Assembly: GCA_029891385.1 (NCBI GenBank)
Contig: CM057227.1
Span: 60,885,567 to 60,949,566, forward strand
From: Erythroxylum novogranatense
Lineage: Eukaryota; Streptophyta; Magnoliopsida; Malpighiales; Erythroxylaceae
Reading direction: 5' to 3'
Length of the DNA stretch: 64,000 nt
Of this stretch, positions 49,890-60,230 are shown in pieces. The notes under the pieces are model-generated. The model was given only the letters and a program-made list of their open reading frames with translations, made no database searches and was not told the origin of the DNA. Each line of letters begins with the position of its first letter. Position 1 is the stretch's first letter. The translations under genes were made by a program, and so were the position numbers.

Positions 49890-49903
49890 CGACTGATACC
49901 AAT
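49890..49903 (-). other. Copia primer-binding site
   Basis: Minus strand reads ATTGGTATCAGTCG immediately after the LTR; TGGTATCAG matches the start of the iMet primer site, the rest is changed. Confidence 0.7.
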
Positions 49904-52000
49904 TGTTGGATCGGAAAAAGAAAGCATGCTTAGTATGGAGAAACGATAGATTTCAAAACTTTTTAAGAAATCATCTTGCAGCGGAAGCAATATATCCAAA
50001 TCAACATGCTAATCCATACATGATATGGTATAAGGATAATAAAACCAAGAACAAGATAAAAGGAATTACCGACTCCTTTCTGACTTTAAATCCTCGCTGC
50101 GCTATCCTCTCCTTCTTATATCCAAATCCTTTGCTTTTGAGTCTTTTCCTTTAGCAATCTATATTCTTCCTTGTTGTAGTATCCTCAACCAATTAGATTT
50201 ACCACTTGTTCTTCAAGGACAACTAGGTTAACAAAATCCTTTGGTGGGAAAGGAGAAGAAATATTTGGAGGAGATTTTCTTAGAAGAAGAAGAACCAAAA
50301 TTGAAACTCTTTCAATTCTTTCACTTAGGAATTTCAGTTCTAACTTGCATGAAGGGAGAGAATGTCTAGAAACCATGCAAGAACCCTTTCTCACATCTCA
50401 ATTTCGAAATATGCATGAATGGAAAGAGTGAGAGGCATCAAATGCATCACTTCTTACATTAATCACTCATCAAATAGCCAATAAATGAGACTTACTTCAT
50501 TTATCTTTAAAATGACTATTTGAAAAGACCATAACCTATAATTGAATACCCATTTCGATTTTGGCAAGAAGAAAGAAGGAAGATGGTCCATCTAATGCAC
50601 ATCTTTCATCTTTAATCTAATGAATGCAAATAGGTTACATGCCAACATTAAAAGCCAACCATTAAACCATTTAATGGTAAGTTCATAACTCCATTTAATA
50701 ATGATGAACCATAATAAAGACCATCTTTATTTAGTATTTTAATGTCAAATGTGTGGTTACACATCTAACCTAACATAATTTCGAAATTGCTTCTTCTCCA
50801 TTTAAAAAAAATTGTTTTAATATAATTAATCTAATCAATTACATTAAACCAAAACAAGCCCATTTCTAAATGAACATATGGGCTTCCAATTAACCATTAA
50901 TTAGTATAAGCCCATCATTCAATTATGGACTTCTAAAGCCTCCAAACTACTTCTTACTTAGCTTGATAACCTTCCTTAAAGCCAAGTGGGGAATCTTATT
51001 GGACTTTGATAATTCAAGCTCCAATAAGCCCGTAAATAATTCAACGATTGGAATTAATTCTAGCTTATTAACTAAATGTCATTCCACTAAAGACAATTAG
51101 TTGAACTCTTGAATTATTAAATATTATGAGAATATGTCCAATTGCAAACCCTATTTAGAACCTTATTATAGCCATCCGCACAACAAAAGGTAAAATTACC
51201 GTTTTGCCCTTATGTTGGTTTTTCCTTCTAGATCTCTTATTTTACTTTACATGGTGATTAACACATAAGATCTCATCTTAGTGTTAAGACTTGATGGGTA
51301 GCTAGTCCATCAAACTACTGGAGCCAGTTTAATCACCAAATCTCCTTAAAACATCTGAAGAGATGATAACACTATAAACTCTTTATTTGAGTGAATGTTC
51401 CTCGATACATGTTTCAATTAATAATTCCAACATGCGACAATCGGATTAATACCTGTAAAAGTCCATTCCGATCATATCAAGAATTATAATGAAACACATA
51501 TGAGTTCACCACTCATCAAGATTGTGGTTCATAATAGCGAATGCTTAAGTTGTATGTTTTAAGATTAAAGTAACGACCCACTTTATTCTTGAAAACATAC
51601 TTGATTCCGATTCATTTTATAGTGCCATTATCGATAGTCTACTACTATCATGATATGAAACTCATCATTCCCTTTAAGTAAACTCCTTTACTTATATGGA
51701 GATAAATCGCAACACTACGCCTAAACCATAATCAAACGACCAACTTGATTATTCAACTGTGAATCAATTAATTGATTCTAATAATATACATGTTTCCCAT
51801 ACATCTCTATGTATATGTATATTACTTACAAATGAATCTTGGTACCTTATGACCAGATATATAATGCTCATACAGATAAAACCAAACTCTTTTGTTTTAT
51901 TAATAATAAATATTTTCATTACAAAACTGTAACTGAAGAAGATAAAGTTACATGTAAATACACTTGCTTTTTAGGGCACTATATTTACATAACTCCAACA
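49904..52000 (-). repeat. Copia 5' LTR
   Basis: 2097 bp, partner of 32992-35090. Small differing patches (about 50075-50085, 51318-51330, 51432-51470, 51925-51945) stand in otherwise almost identical sequence. Confidence 0.9.
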
Positions 52001-52005
52001 TGCCC

Positions 52006-52834
52006 ATCATCTTCAACGGATATTACCACGCCCAGTTGTGACACTTGTGGGTCGGTGATGCACATATCAAGTGTATGCCCTGGAAGATATGAAGAGGTGT
52101 CAGCAGTGTATCTAGTGAGAGCAAATCAGAAGTGGGATCCCTACTCCAACACATACAATGAAGGATGGAAGTCTAATCCGAGATTCAGTTGGAGGAATGA
52201 GGAAAACAGGGCCCCAAATAGATTTCCACAAGGGGGAGGAGCTGGTACTTCCACTAGCTAGTTCCCAAATCAACGGTAAGCCTTAATAGTCCCCCCGAAG
52301 GAAGACACCAACCAGTTGCTTCACAGTATGTTGACTCTGATGAAGGAAGAGAGGGATTCTAATGCTAACCAGTTTAATGCCATTGCTTCTCTTATTCAAC
52401 AGGATTCCTCAAAGACTGCTGCTAGGTTCAATGCATTGGAGAAGAGAATGGAGCAATGGGAAACCAAGGCAGAGAACATAAATTCATATGTCACTCAATT
52501 TTCCAACAACATGAGTGAGAATCAAGCAAAAAGTAGTGGAACAATTCCTTCTAATACTGTGATGAATCCCAAGAGTCTCAATGAAATTGCCCTCCGGAGT
52601 GGGAAACAAGTGAGGTTTAATCCTCAAGAAGATGAAGCGACATGTGATGATGAGATTGAGAGTGAGGCAGTACCTCCACCTAAGGAAAAGATTAAGAGAT
52701 CAGAAAGTGTGAGGGAAGAAAAGCTATTGCAAGAGAAAAAGCATGCTTCAAGAAACAAGGGAGCTACTTCAGAGAGTTCCAAAGATCAAGCTCAACATGG
52801 AGAATCAAGCAAGCAAATCGACAAAGGTAAGTAG
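52006..52834 (+). pseudogene. Athila gag, 3' part
   Basis: Resumes the Athila gag frame. Zinc-knuckle-like CDTCGSVMHISSVC, then NQKWDPYSNTYNEGWKSNPR and the glycine-rich tail. Stops near 52259 and 52277, then an open piece 52316-52834 with a coiled-coil-like stretch (ARFNALEKRMEQWETKAENI) and an acidic/basic tail ending in TAG/TAA around 52832. Confidence 0.8.
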
Positions 52835-53851
52835 GTAAGTATTCAAGACCTTCCTTTTCCAAATTCATATTTGATGAGAAAGCGTATGAATGAAATGAAG
52901 CATGAACAAGAAATCATTGATTTGTTTGAAAAAGTGGAAGTGAATGTTCCCTTGCTTAATTTAGTGAAGAGAGTTCCGGCCTATGCTAAATATTTGAAGG
53001 ACTTGTGTAATAACAAGAGAAAGTTTAGGCCGAATGAGAGAGTCCAGGTAAGCTCCAATGTGTCTGCATTGTTCAAGCCCCAAATACCAGTCAAGTGTCA
53101 AGACCTTGGATCTTTCACCATTCCTTGCATCTTAGGGAAAGTGACTATAGGAAGAGCTTTGTTAGATCTGGGGGCTGCCATAAATGTAATGCCTAAATTT
53201 GTCTATCAGGACCTAGGAGTGAAAAGTATAAAACCTACATCTGTAGTTTTACAATTGGCTGATAGATCCTTTAGGCATCCCGTGGGGATAATTGAGGACA
53301 TCTTGGTCCAAGTGAAAGGTTTAGTGTTTCCTGCTGACTTTTATGTTCTTGACATGTCTACTGAAGTTGTACAGGACACTTCACTGATCCTCGGACGACC
53401 ATTTTTACAGACAGCCAACACTATGATCAGCATGAAGGAAGGTAAGATCACTATGGAAGTTGGCGATCAAAAGGTAAGCTTCAACATGTACCAGGCAATG
53501 AAACATCCAAATGAGGATTATTCACTTTTGGGTGTGAACATGATTGATTTGGCTGTGGATAATGCTTGCCAAAAATACGAGTTACAAAAAGATTCTTTGG
53601 ATGCTGGATTACATTCACTTAATCTTGGAAAAAGGTTTTCTGTCCATGTTTCAGGGAAGAAGGAAGGATTAGCCACGACCAATTACCAGGAAACAGACTT
53701 CACGCCAGAAGAAGAAAGGAGTGATCTCTTTTCTCTTGAACTTCATAAATTGATTCCTTCTTTTATGCAACCTCCTGTGCTTGAGCTCAAACCCCTACCT
53801 GCTACTTTAAAGTATGCTTTCTTGAGTCTGATGAGTGATTACCTATCATAA
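52835..53851 (+). pseudogene. Athila protease region
   Basis: Open from 52871: a conserved segment before protease (EIIDLFEKVEVNVPLLNLVK, VPAYAKYLKDLCNNKRKF), then an aspartic protease-like domain (IPCILGKVTIGRALLDLGAA; active-site form DLGA, as is common in Athila), and SLILGRPFLQTANTMISMKE. A frameshift near 53850 separates it from RT. Confidence 0.85.
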
Positions 53852-53862
53852 TTGCTAGTAAT

Positions 53863-55337
53863 TTGTCCCACACAGAGGAAGTTAGACTCATGAATATTTT
53901 GAGAGAACACAAGAGAGCTATAGGGTGGACTTTAGCAGATATACCCGACATTTGCCCAGCTATTTTCAAACACAGGATCTTATTGAATGAAGGGTCAAAA
54001 TCGGTTAGGCAACCTCAAAGAAGACTCAACCCACTTATCTTAGATGTTGTGAAGAAGGAAATAACGAAGTTGTTGAGTGTAGGGATCATATATCCCATTT
54101 CTGATAGTGAGTGGGTTAGTCCAATACATGTAGTGCCAAAAAAGAGTGAGATGACGGTGGTAAAGAATGATAGGGATGAGCTTATTCCTACCAGAGTGCA
54201 GAATTCGTGGCGTGTGTGTATAGATTATAGACAATTAAATGATGCCACAAGAAAAGACCATTTCCCTCTTCCTTTTATTGATCAAATGCTTGAAAGGCTT
54301 GTGGGCAAATCACATTATTATTTTTTGGATGGTTTCTCTGGGTACTTTCAAGTACCATTGCACCGGAGGACCAAGACAAAACAACTTTTACATGCCCTTT
54401 TGGCACCTTTGCATATCGAAGGATGCCTTTTGGTTTATGTAATGCCCCAGGAACTTTCCAGCGTTGTGTGATGGTTGTTTTCTGTGAATTTTTAGAGGAA
54501 TGTATGGAAGTGTTTATGGATGATTTCACAGTCTATGGTGATTCTGTTGATGCTTGTTTATTCAGTCTTACAAAAGTTTTACAAAGATGCATTGAAAAGA
54601 ATTTCATTTTGAACTTTGAGAAATGTCATTTCATGGTCAATGAAGGTATAGTGCTCGGTCATTTAATTTCTAGAAAGGGGATTGAAGTAGATAAAGCTAA
54701 GATTGAGGTTATATCTTCTTTGCCTTACCCTACTTGTATTCGTGACATACGATCATTTTTGGGTCATGCAAGGTTTTACAGGCATTTTATAAAGGATTTC
54801 AGCAAAATTGCGTTACCTCTCTCTAAGCTTCTACAAAAAGATGAAAAATTTGAATTCGATGATTCCTGCAAGAATGCCTTCAACATGCTGAAATCAAAAC
54901 TCATTGCTCCACCTATTTTAACTGCTCCTAATTGGAACTTACCTTTTGAGCTTTCATGTGATGCATCTAATTGTTCTGTAGGGGCTATGCTGGGTCAACG
55001 GGAGGAGAAACTACCAAAAGTTATCGCATATGCCTCAAAAACACTGGATCCAGCTCAGATCAATTATATAACAACTAAAAAAGAGCTGTTTGCAGTAGTT
55101 TTTGCTTTAGAAAAATTTAGGCAATATCTGTTGAACTCACATGTTACCATTTTTACTGATCATGCAGCTGTTCGGTATCTCGTCAAGAAACCACAATCAA
55201 AGCCTAGGTTGATACGGTGGGTATTGCTACTCCAAGAATTTGATATCGAGATAAAGGATCAGGCAGGAGCGGCAAACCATGTAGCCAACCATTTGAGCAG
55301 GCTACCAAACGACACACAGGGAGTGGATTCTTCCTAA
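53863..55337 (+). pseudogene. Athila RT and RNase H, frameshifted
   Basis: RT in two frames: 53863-54440 ([56 protein letters not shown]) and 54423-55337 ([15 protein letters not shown], active site [10 protein letters not shown]). RNase H has [36 protein letters not shown] and [12 protein letters not shown]. The last conserved Asp (VADHLSRL in relatives) is Asn (VANHLSRL). One frameshift near 54430. Confidence 0.88.
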
Positions 55338-55661
55338 CTTACCTATGATTCATTTCCTAATTCGGTTTTATGTGCTTCAATTGTTAAAGAACCTTGGTAT
55401 ACATATATTGTTAATTACCTAATGTCTGGACTCACTCCTCCTTTTATGTCTCAGGTACAAGCTCAGAAGCTAAAGAGTGAAGCTCGACATTACATTTGGG
55501 ATGCCCCTCATCTGTAGAGAATGTGTAGTGATGGACCATATCTGGTCAAGAAGGTGCACAACTTTGGTATGGTAGAGCTTTTACATGAAGAAACCAGAAC
55601 TAGTCTCAAGGTGAATGGACACCTTCTGAAGCTCTATCATGAGAACCAAAACCCACCGTAA
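55338..55661 (+). pseudogene. Athila integrase remnant with core deleted
   Basis: After RNase H the frame reads WYTYIVNYLMSGLTPPFMSQ and HYIWDAPHL then a TAG, then RMCSDG. It jumps at about 55531-55537 straight to GPYLVKKVHNFGMVELLHEE and NGHLLKLYHENQNPP, which is the integrase C-terminal end. The zinc finger and the whole catalytic core (normally about 1.2 kb) are absent. Confidence 0.8.
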
Positions 55662-57217
55662 ACATCAGGTTCTTGCCCTCCTTCATTTGTTTCTTATTTT
55701 TGAGTTTTAGATGAACTGTTTCTTTGCCCTAGTATGAAGGAGAGCCATTTCAATAGATAGCTTATTTTATTTTCCATTTTCCCTTTCTAATAACTTCTCT
55801 GTGGTTACGCTTTTGTTTCATTTTCATTGAGGACAATGTGTGCTTCAAGTGTGGGGGAGCTGTTTCCCCATTTATCTTTCTTATTGCATGCCTGTTGACA
55901 TTGTGTTTCTGAATTGTTGGCCTATGGTGCATTCTGTCGAATAACTTGGTAAATTTTAAAAAAAATTTTATCATTCTGCATCTCCTCACCGCGACAAGCA
56001 ATCACACGTCATGGCGAGGCTGTTCATTCGAGTGCGTACGTCGCGACAACATCCGTGTTATACGTCGCGACGTGCCGTGATGTCACCTTTATGCATGAAT
56101 GATTTTTGCCTAACTCTTCCACTCAATTCAAACATTTTCTGCACTGGACTTTTGTGGCTGTTGTTTTCAAAGCTTTGACTAGTTTCAAAATGATGCTTGA
56201 GTTTCTGAAAACACCTCCCATCCTTTTAATGAAGGTTGGAATTGGCAAAATCTTGCTTTTCATGTTTTCAAAACAAAGTGAATGGAAGCATGCTAACAAA
56301 GTAGCATTTTAAGTTTTTGAGACTTGAGATTGTTCATAGAGACAATACCCTTGTTGGAAGGATATTTGAGCCAAAAATTTTCTTTTATCTTTGTGTGCGT
56401 CTGCCTATTTCATACTTCTCTAGAACTTGTTTCAAGTCTTACTCGAAGCTTGATGGCCTAGATTTTTGTTGGTGTGATAGAGGCGTTCCTTCTTCAAACC
56501 CTTTTCCCAAACACAGTCCCATAAACACTTATCTCTTGCTAGCCCCTTGAGCCCTCTTATTATGAGCATTTGCATTCATACTTTTATGGTGTCATTAGTT
56601 ATTTTACTTTCGCGTCTAGTTAAAAATACTGTCAAAATTTTTTTTTATCCCAAGCAGGGATAGTGAATTTTATGTGTCCAAAAAGGGACAATATAAAAAA
56701 AATGAGACAAAAAAAAGTATGCATTCTGTTTATGCAAGTGTTTAGTTTGAGTTCAACTGTTGACATCAGTTCATCGTTTAGTGCATGTGCTCATATTTTC
56801 TTTCTTTCACTTCATCCATTCATTTAGCCTTCCATAGATTACAATTTACAACTCTAAAAGTCCTTTTGATCTTCGAAATGATAGTTCTTGTAGTGGAGAA
56901 ATAGACTTGACACAAGCCTATGGTAGTAGATGGATTAAGCAGATTGAGAGCAAAAATATCCCTAAACATAAATGAGATGAGCGCAAACACTATATCCTGA
57001 GTGATTCTCTTTTGTTCAATCTCTTGTACTTGAATTCTTTCAGTGTTTGTTTTATTAGCACTCTTTCAATTTGCTGGGGTTGAATTCTGAGGAAGTGAAT
57101 TGAGTCAGTTTCTTTTTATTATTTCGAGCATGGGCAGATATTTTCTTTCCCTCTTGTATTCTTTTTGACTCTTGTAAACTTTGTCCAGGAGTACAAAGGT
57201 CTAAGTGTGGGGGAATT
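55662..57217 (+). other. Athila 3' untranslated region with polypurine tracts
   Basis: About 1.55 kb without supported ORF, as usual for Athila. Two AAGTGTGGGGGA tracts occur, an internal one near 55848 and one adjacent to the 3' LTR (57203-57217). A CpG patch with ACGTCGCGAC motifs lies at 55989-56075. Confidence 0.75.
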
Positions 57218-57569
57218 TGATTGAGCCAAGTGTACATTATAAATTGGCTGCATTTTCATAACTACTTATGCATTCGTTGACTCCTAATTGATGATTTTTG
57301 TGCTTAAATTGGTTCCTGATAACGAGCTCTTGTAATTCACAATTTGTCAGTAAATTGTCATCATTTGATATTAATTTCTCTATAATTTTCATAAGGACAA
57401 TTGATACTGCAAAATGTTATTTTATATTACAGGAGCAAAGGAGTCAACCCATCAGAAAGTCAACAGGTCGTGAGTCCTATCCACACGTCGCGACGCACGT
57501 TAATTCACACTTCGCGACGAACGTTAATTCGCACGTTGCGACGAGCAAGTCAATTCTACACGTCGCAAT
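57218..57569 (+). repeat. Athila 3' LTR, first 352 bp
   Basis: Matches 30169-30520 of the 5' LTR with a few substitutions. It stops inside the TCGCGA palindrome row, where the next gypsy element is inserted; GCAAT (57565-57569) is the presumed target duplication. Confidence 0.85.
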
Positions 57570-58175
57570 TGTAGCACCCCACTCCCGCGAGACCCGAACC
57601 CGACATCGACGGTGATATCCGAGCCCGCGACCCGCGAGGGTGGTATGCTAGGGCAGTCAATGCAGTGTAAAAACTCATTATGATATTTTTTTTAAAACAA
57701 TCGAGTGCGCGGAATTAAGAATAAACGATTCGGACCCGTAATACGAAAACCCATTTCAGTCATACACTTTATCAAAGATCACTTTTCAAACAATATTTAT
57801 CAATTAGGGCCCTCAAACAATTCAGTACCATTTTTGCGGAATATAAATTTACACATAAATCAAAATAACACAAATGCAGACGTGAACTGATCCCGACATC
57901 GAACACCGACTCTCTTGTAGTAATCATACTCCCGGTTCAGTAACGGGGTACTCTTCAATCCCTAAAAAATATTTGCAATTTTGGGTGAGTTTGCGAACTC
58001 AATGAGAAACTATCATCGATGATTCACTCAATTCATGCATAAACACACAATTTACCAATTATCACATACAATCACAATTCACAAATGTAAGGCGTATCGC
58101 TTTTCATACAGTCCACATTTAATCATACCATATATGCAATGCACATGAGACCCTTTCTATTTTCATTATGTTGTT

Positions 58176-58358
58176 GTGACCGTGCACCTGAGCTCAATAA
58201 CGGTGAGCCAGTGGCTCTGAAATTTTGTTGGGCTTGAAGCTCTGATACATTGAGCCTGAGGCTCTGAATACGTTGGACTTGAGGTCCTGTGCGTTGAGCT
58301 GAAAGCTCTCATATACGTTGGGCGTGATATGCCCTGATACGGTGGCTGCTCCGGTCAC
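58176..58358 (+). repeat. Tandem row of six short hairpins in the 57570 LTR
   Basis: Hairpins at 58205-58217, 58230-58242, 58252-58264, 58275-58287, 58296-58308 and 58320-58334, spaced 21-25 bp. Stems are 5-6 bp with 3-nt loops: GAGCC/GGCTC, GGGCT/AGCTC, GAGCC/GGCTC, GGACT/GGTCC, GAGCT/AGCTC, GGGCGT/ATGCCC. Between most of them lies a TGATACRTTG-type linker. GTGACCG (58176-58182) and CGGTCAC (58352-58358) are complementary and could close the whole row. Confidence 0.85.
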
Positions 58359-59143
58359 AACTACCTTTATCTGATCATACCAATATGCATGAATGCATAT
58401 GTTCCAATTTCCATTTACATTTCATGCCATTTCCAATTCCTTCGGACCTTTGGTCCGGTATGTCAATCATATCATTTTCAATTTATTGCATTGATGCATC
58501 ATAATCATTTACACATAATAGCACTTCAATATCACATTTCCAATATTTCGGACACCCATGGTCCGAAATCAATCAAAATCAAACACACATAAACCTCCAT
58601 TATCTCCACATGGCATCAATGCGTCATATTAAACACACATAGATTGAGAAACCAACTAGGTTACTCACCTATACTTTCGAGCTAATATCTGGAAGTCTCA
58701 GTAACGTCGATAGATCGACGCTCCAAATGTGCCTCTATAATAATCAGAAAATATAATCATTACTTGTTGTCCAATCAGAACTATTTAATAATGCATATGA
58801 AGCAATTTGCAGGTGCACAATGCATGTTCATGATATTCCCGACCCTAATCCCATTTTGTCTATTAGAAAATCCGCCTAAAATTAGAAACCTATCAGGCGC
58901 CGACGGCGCAATTCGGACCTCTATAGGTCCCCAATTAAACAAAATAAAGATTAAAGGCTCCGTTACAGGGGCCACGCCAATTTTCCGCCTAAAATTCCCA
59001 TTTCTCACAAAATGAAATTAATATTCTATGCATCCGATGCCTCGAGAATCGTAAATCGGACGTCGGACGTAAAAGTAATTGATAAAAGAAACAAGAAATC
59101 ACAAAATAATAATAAAATAAAAGAAACAAACCAGCCTCATTGG

Positions 59144-59262
59144 GCGAGACGTCGCCTAGCGAGGCCGCTGATCCGCCTCGTCGCTAGGGCGAGGCGTCGC
59201 CTAGCGATGCCGCTCGATCCGAGCCTTGTCGCTAGATGCGGGCGTCGCCTAGCGACCGGCGT
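59144..59262. repeat. GTCGCCTAGCGA palindrome cluster in the 57570 LTR
   Basis: Near-palindrome GTCGCCTAGCGA at 59151-59162, 59196-59207 and 59244-59256, with inverted TCGCTAG copies around 59180 and 59228, all in a GC-rich patch amid AT-rich LTR. Confidence 0.88.
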
Positions 59263-59329
59263 GAATCCACATTCCCATTTCCTTTTTCCCGATTTCCAAT
59301 CCAATTTTAACACCAATAACTCATTGCAC

Positions 59330-60230
59330 ACAATTCAGAAAATTATCAACTATATCTCATTGAAAAGATCATGAAACCCTCTACAATTCTCAAGAAGACC
59401 ATAAAAATCAATTTCACCTCTAAGGGTGTCAAAAATCTCATCAAAGCTACTGCCTACTCAGAACCCATCAACACAGGACAGTACCTTGCAAATTCAAGAA
59501 CTCACTGACTATTCAGCCAAAACTTACCACATAAATATGGCCAATAAGTTCACAATGTCATCTACAACTTTCATGAACAACCCAAAATCAAATGCCATTG
59601 CTAAACAAGTCAATTAATTCACTCAATGTTGTTGTCCCTGAAATCATTCAATTTGAGCAGTAAACTTATAACAAGCATAACTCCCTGTACACAAGTCAGA
59701 AAAATCATAACTTTATATCCCTGAAAAGATAAATCCTCAAAATTCCATTTTTCATGAAATAACCAAACTCCAATTCAATTTCTAACAATTTCAAAACTGT
59801 CATGCAAATTACTGCCATGATCAGCAATTCATAACCTAATGCAGGTCCAATGTTTGCAAAATCATAACTCCCAAATCTGACTTCTAAAAATTACATGCCA
59901 TATATCATTTTCAAGATATTATCTTCCTCTACAACTTTTGAGAATATTACTCACACCAATTCAGTTCACATAATTTTCTAAAATTTCTTCCAATCCGCAA
60001 GCTCACAAACTCAACACTTAGGCTAGGTTTCATCAAAATGCTCAAAACCATTCAATAGTAATCAGTTCATATCTCCCAATATACAACTCTAAAATTAGCA
60101 ATATCAGTGGAAATGGAAAGCTAACTCAATATTATACAACTTCCATGAAGACCATTTTCCCAAATTCCTTCTCAATTAATTTAGAAAAATCAGCAAAATA
60201 ATCAGGTCATATATGCGGGTACTGTTCACA
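59330..60230 (-). repeat. ~182-bp tandem units in the 57570 LTR
   Basis: The CTACTGCC / GTTGTCC / TTACTGCC marker lies at about 59454, 59632 and 59816, each preceded by CATGAAnAnC and TCATAACT-type text; weaker units continue to about 60230. Confidence 0.65.

Larger units (their letters stand above)
32992..52000 (-). mobile_element. Ty1/copia element in the Athila gag, itself split by a Tekay element
   Basis: Bounded by LTRs of about 2.1 kb (32992-35090 and 49904-52000) with a perfect 5-bp duplication TGCCC (32987-32991, 52001-52005). Without the nested Tekay (39256-48646 plus one CATCT) it is about 9.6 kb. Order on the minus strand: 5' LTR, primer site, a leader of about 1.5 kb, gag, protease, integrase, RT, RNase H, polypurine tract, 3' LTR, the copia order. 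LTR length suggests an Angela/Tork-like clade, not certain. All domains carry frameshifts or stops except most of RT. Confidence 0.88.
30169..57569 (+). mobile_element. Athila-like Ty3/gypsy element, interrupted twice
   Basis: LTR start TGATTGAGCCAAG at 30169 and again at 57218; 5' flank ACTAG (30164-30168). It inserted in the env-like region of the Sirevirus-like element. A copia element (32992-52000) sits in gag, and another gypsy LTR starts at 57570 inside the 3' LTR, whose remainder must lie beyond the window. Without the copia about 8.4 kb is visible. The tRNA-Asp-type primer site, gag/protease/RT wording and long 3' untranslated region fit the Athila clade. Integrase is deleted, so the copy is not autonomous. 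Confidence 0.85.

Noticed and set aside
59012..59374. 120-codon ORF with repeated RRLA text
   Set aside because: A translation of the GTCGCCTAGCGA cluster, open on both strands because of composition.
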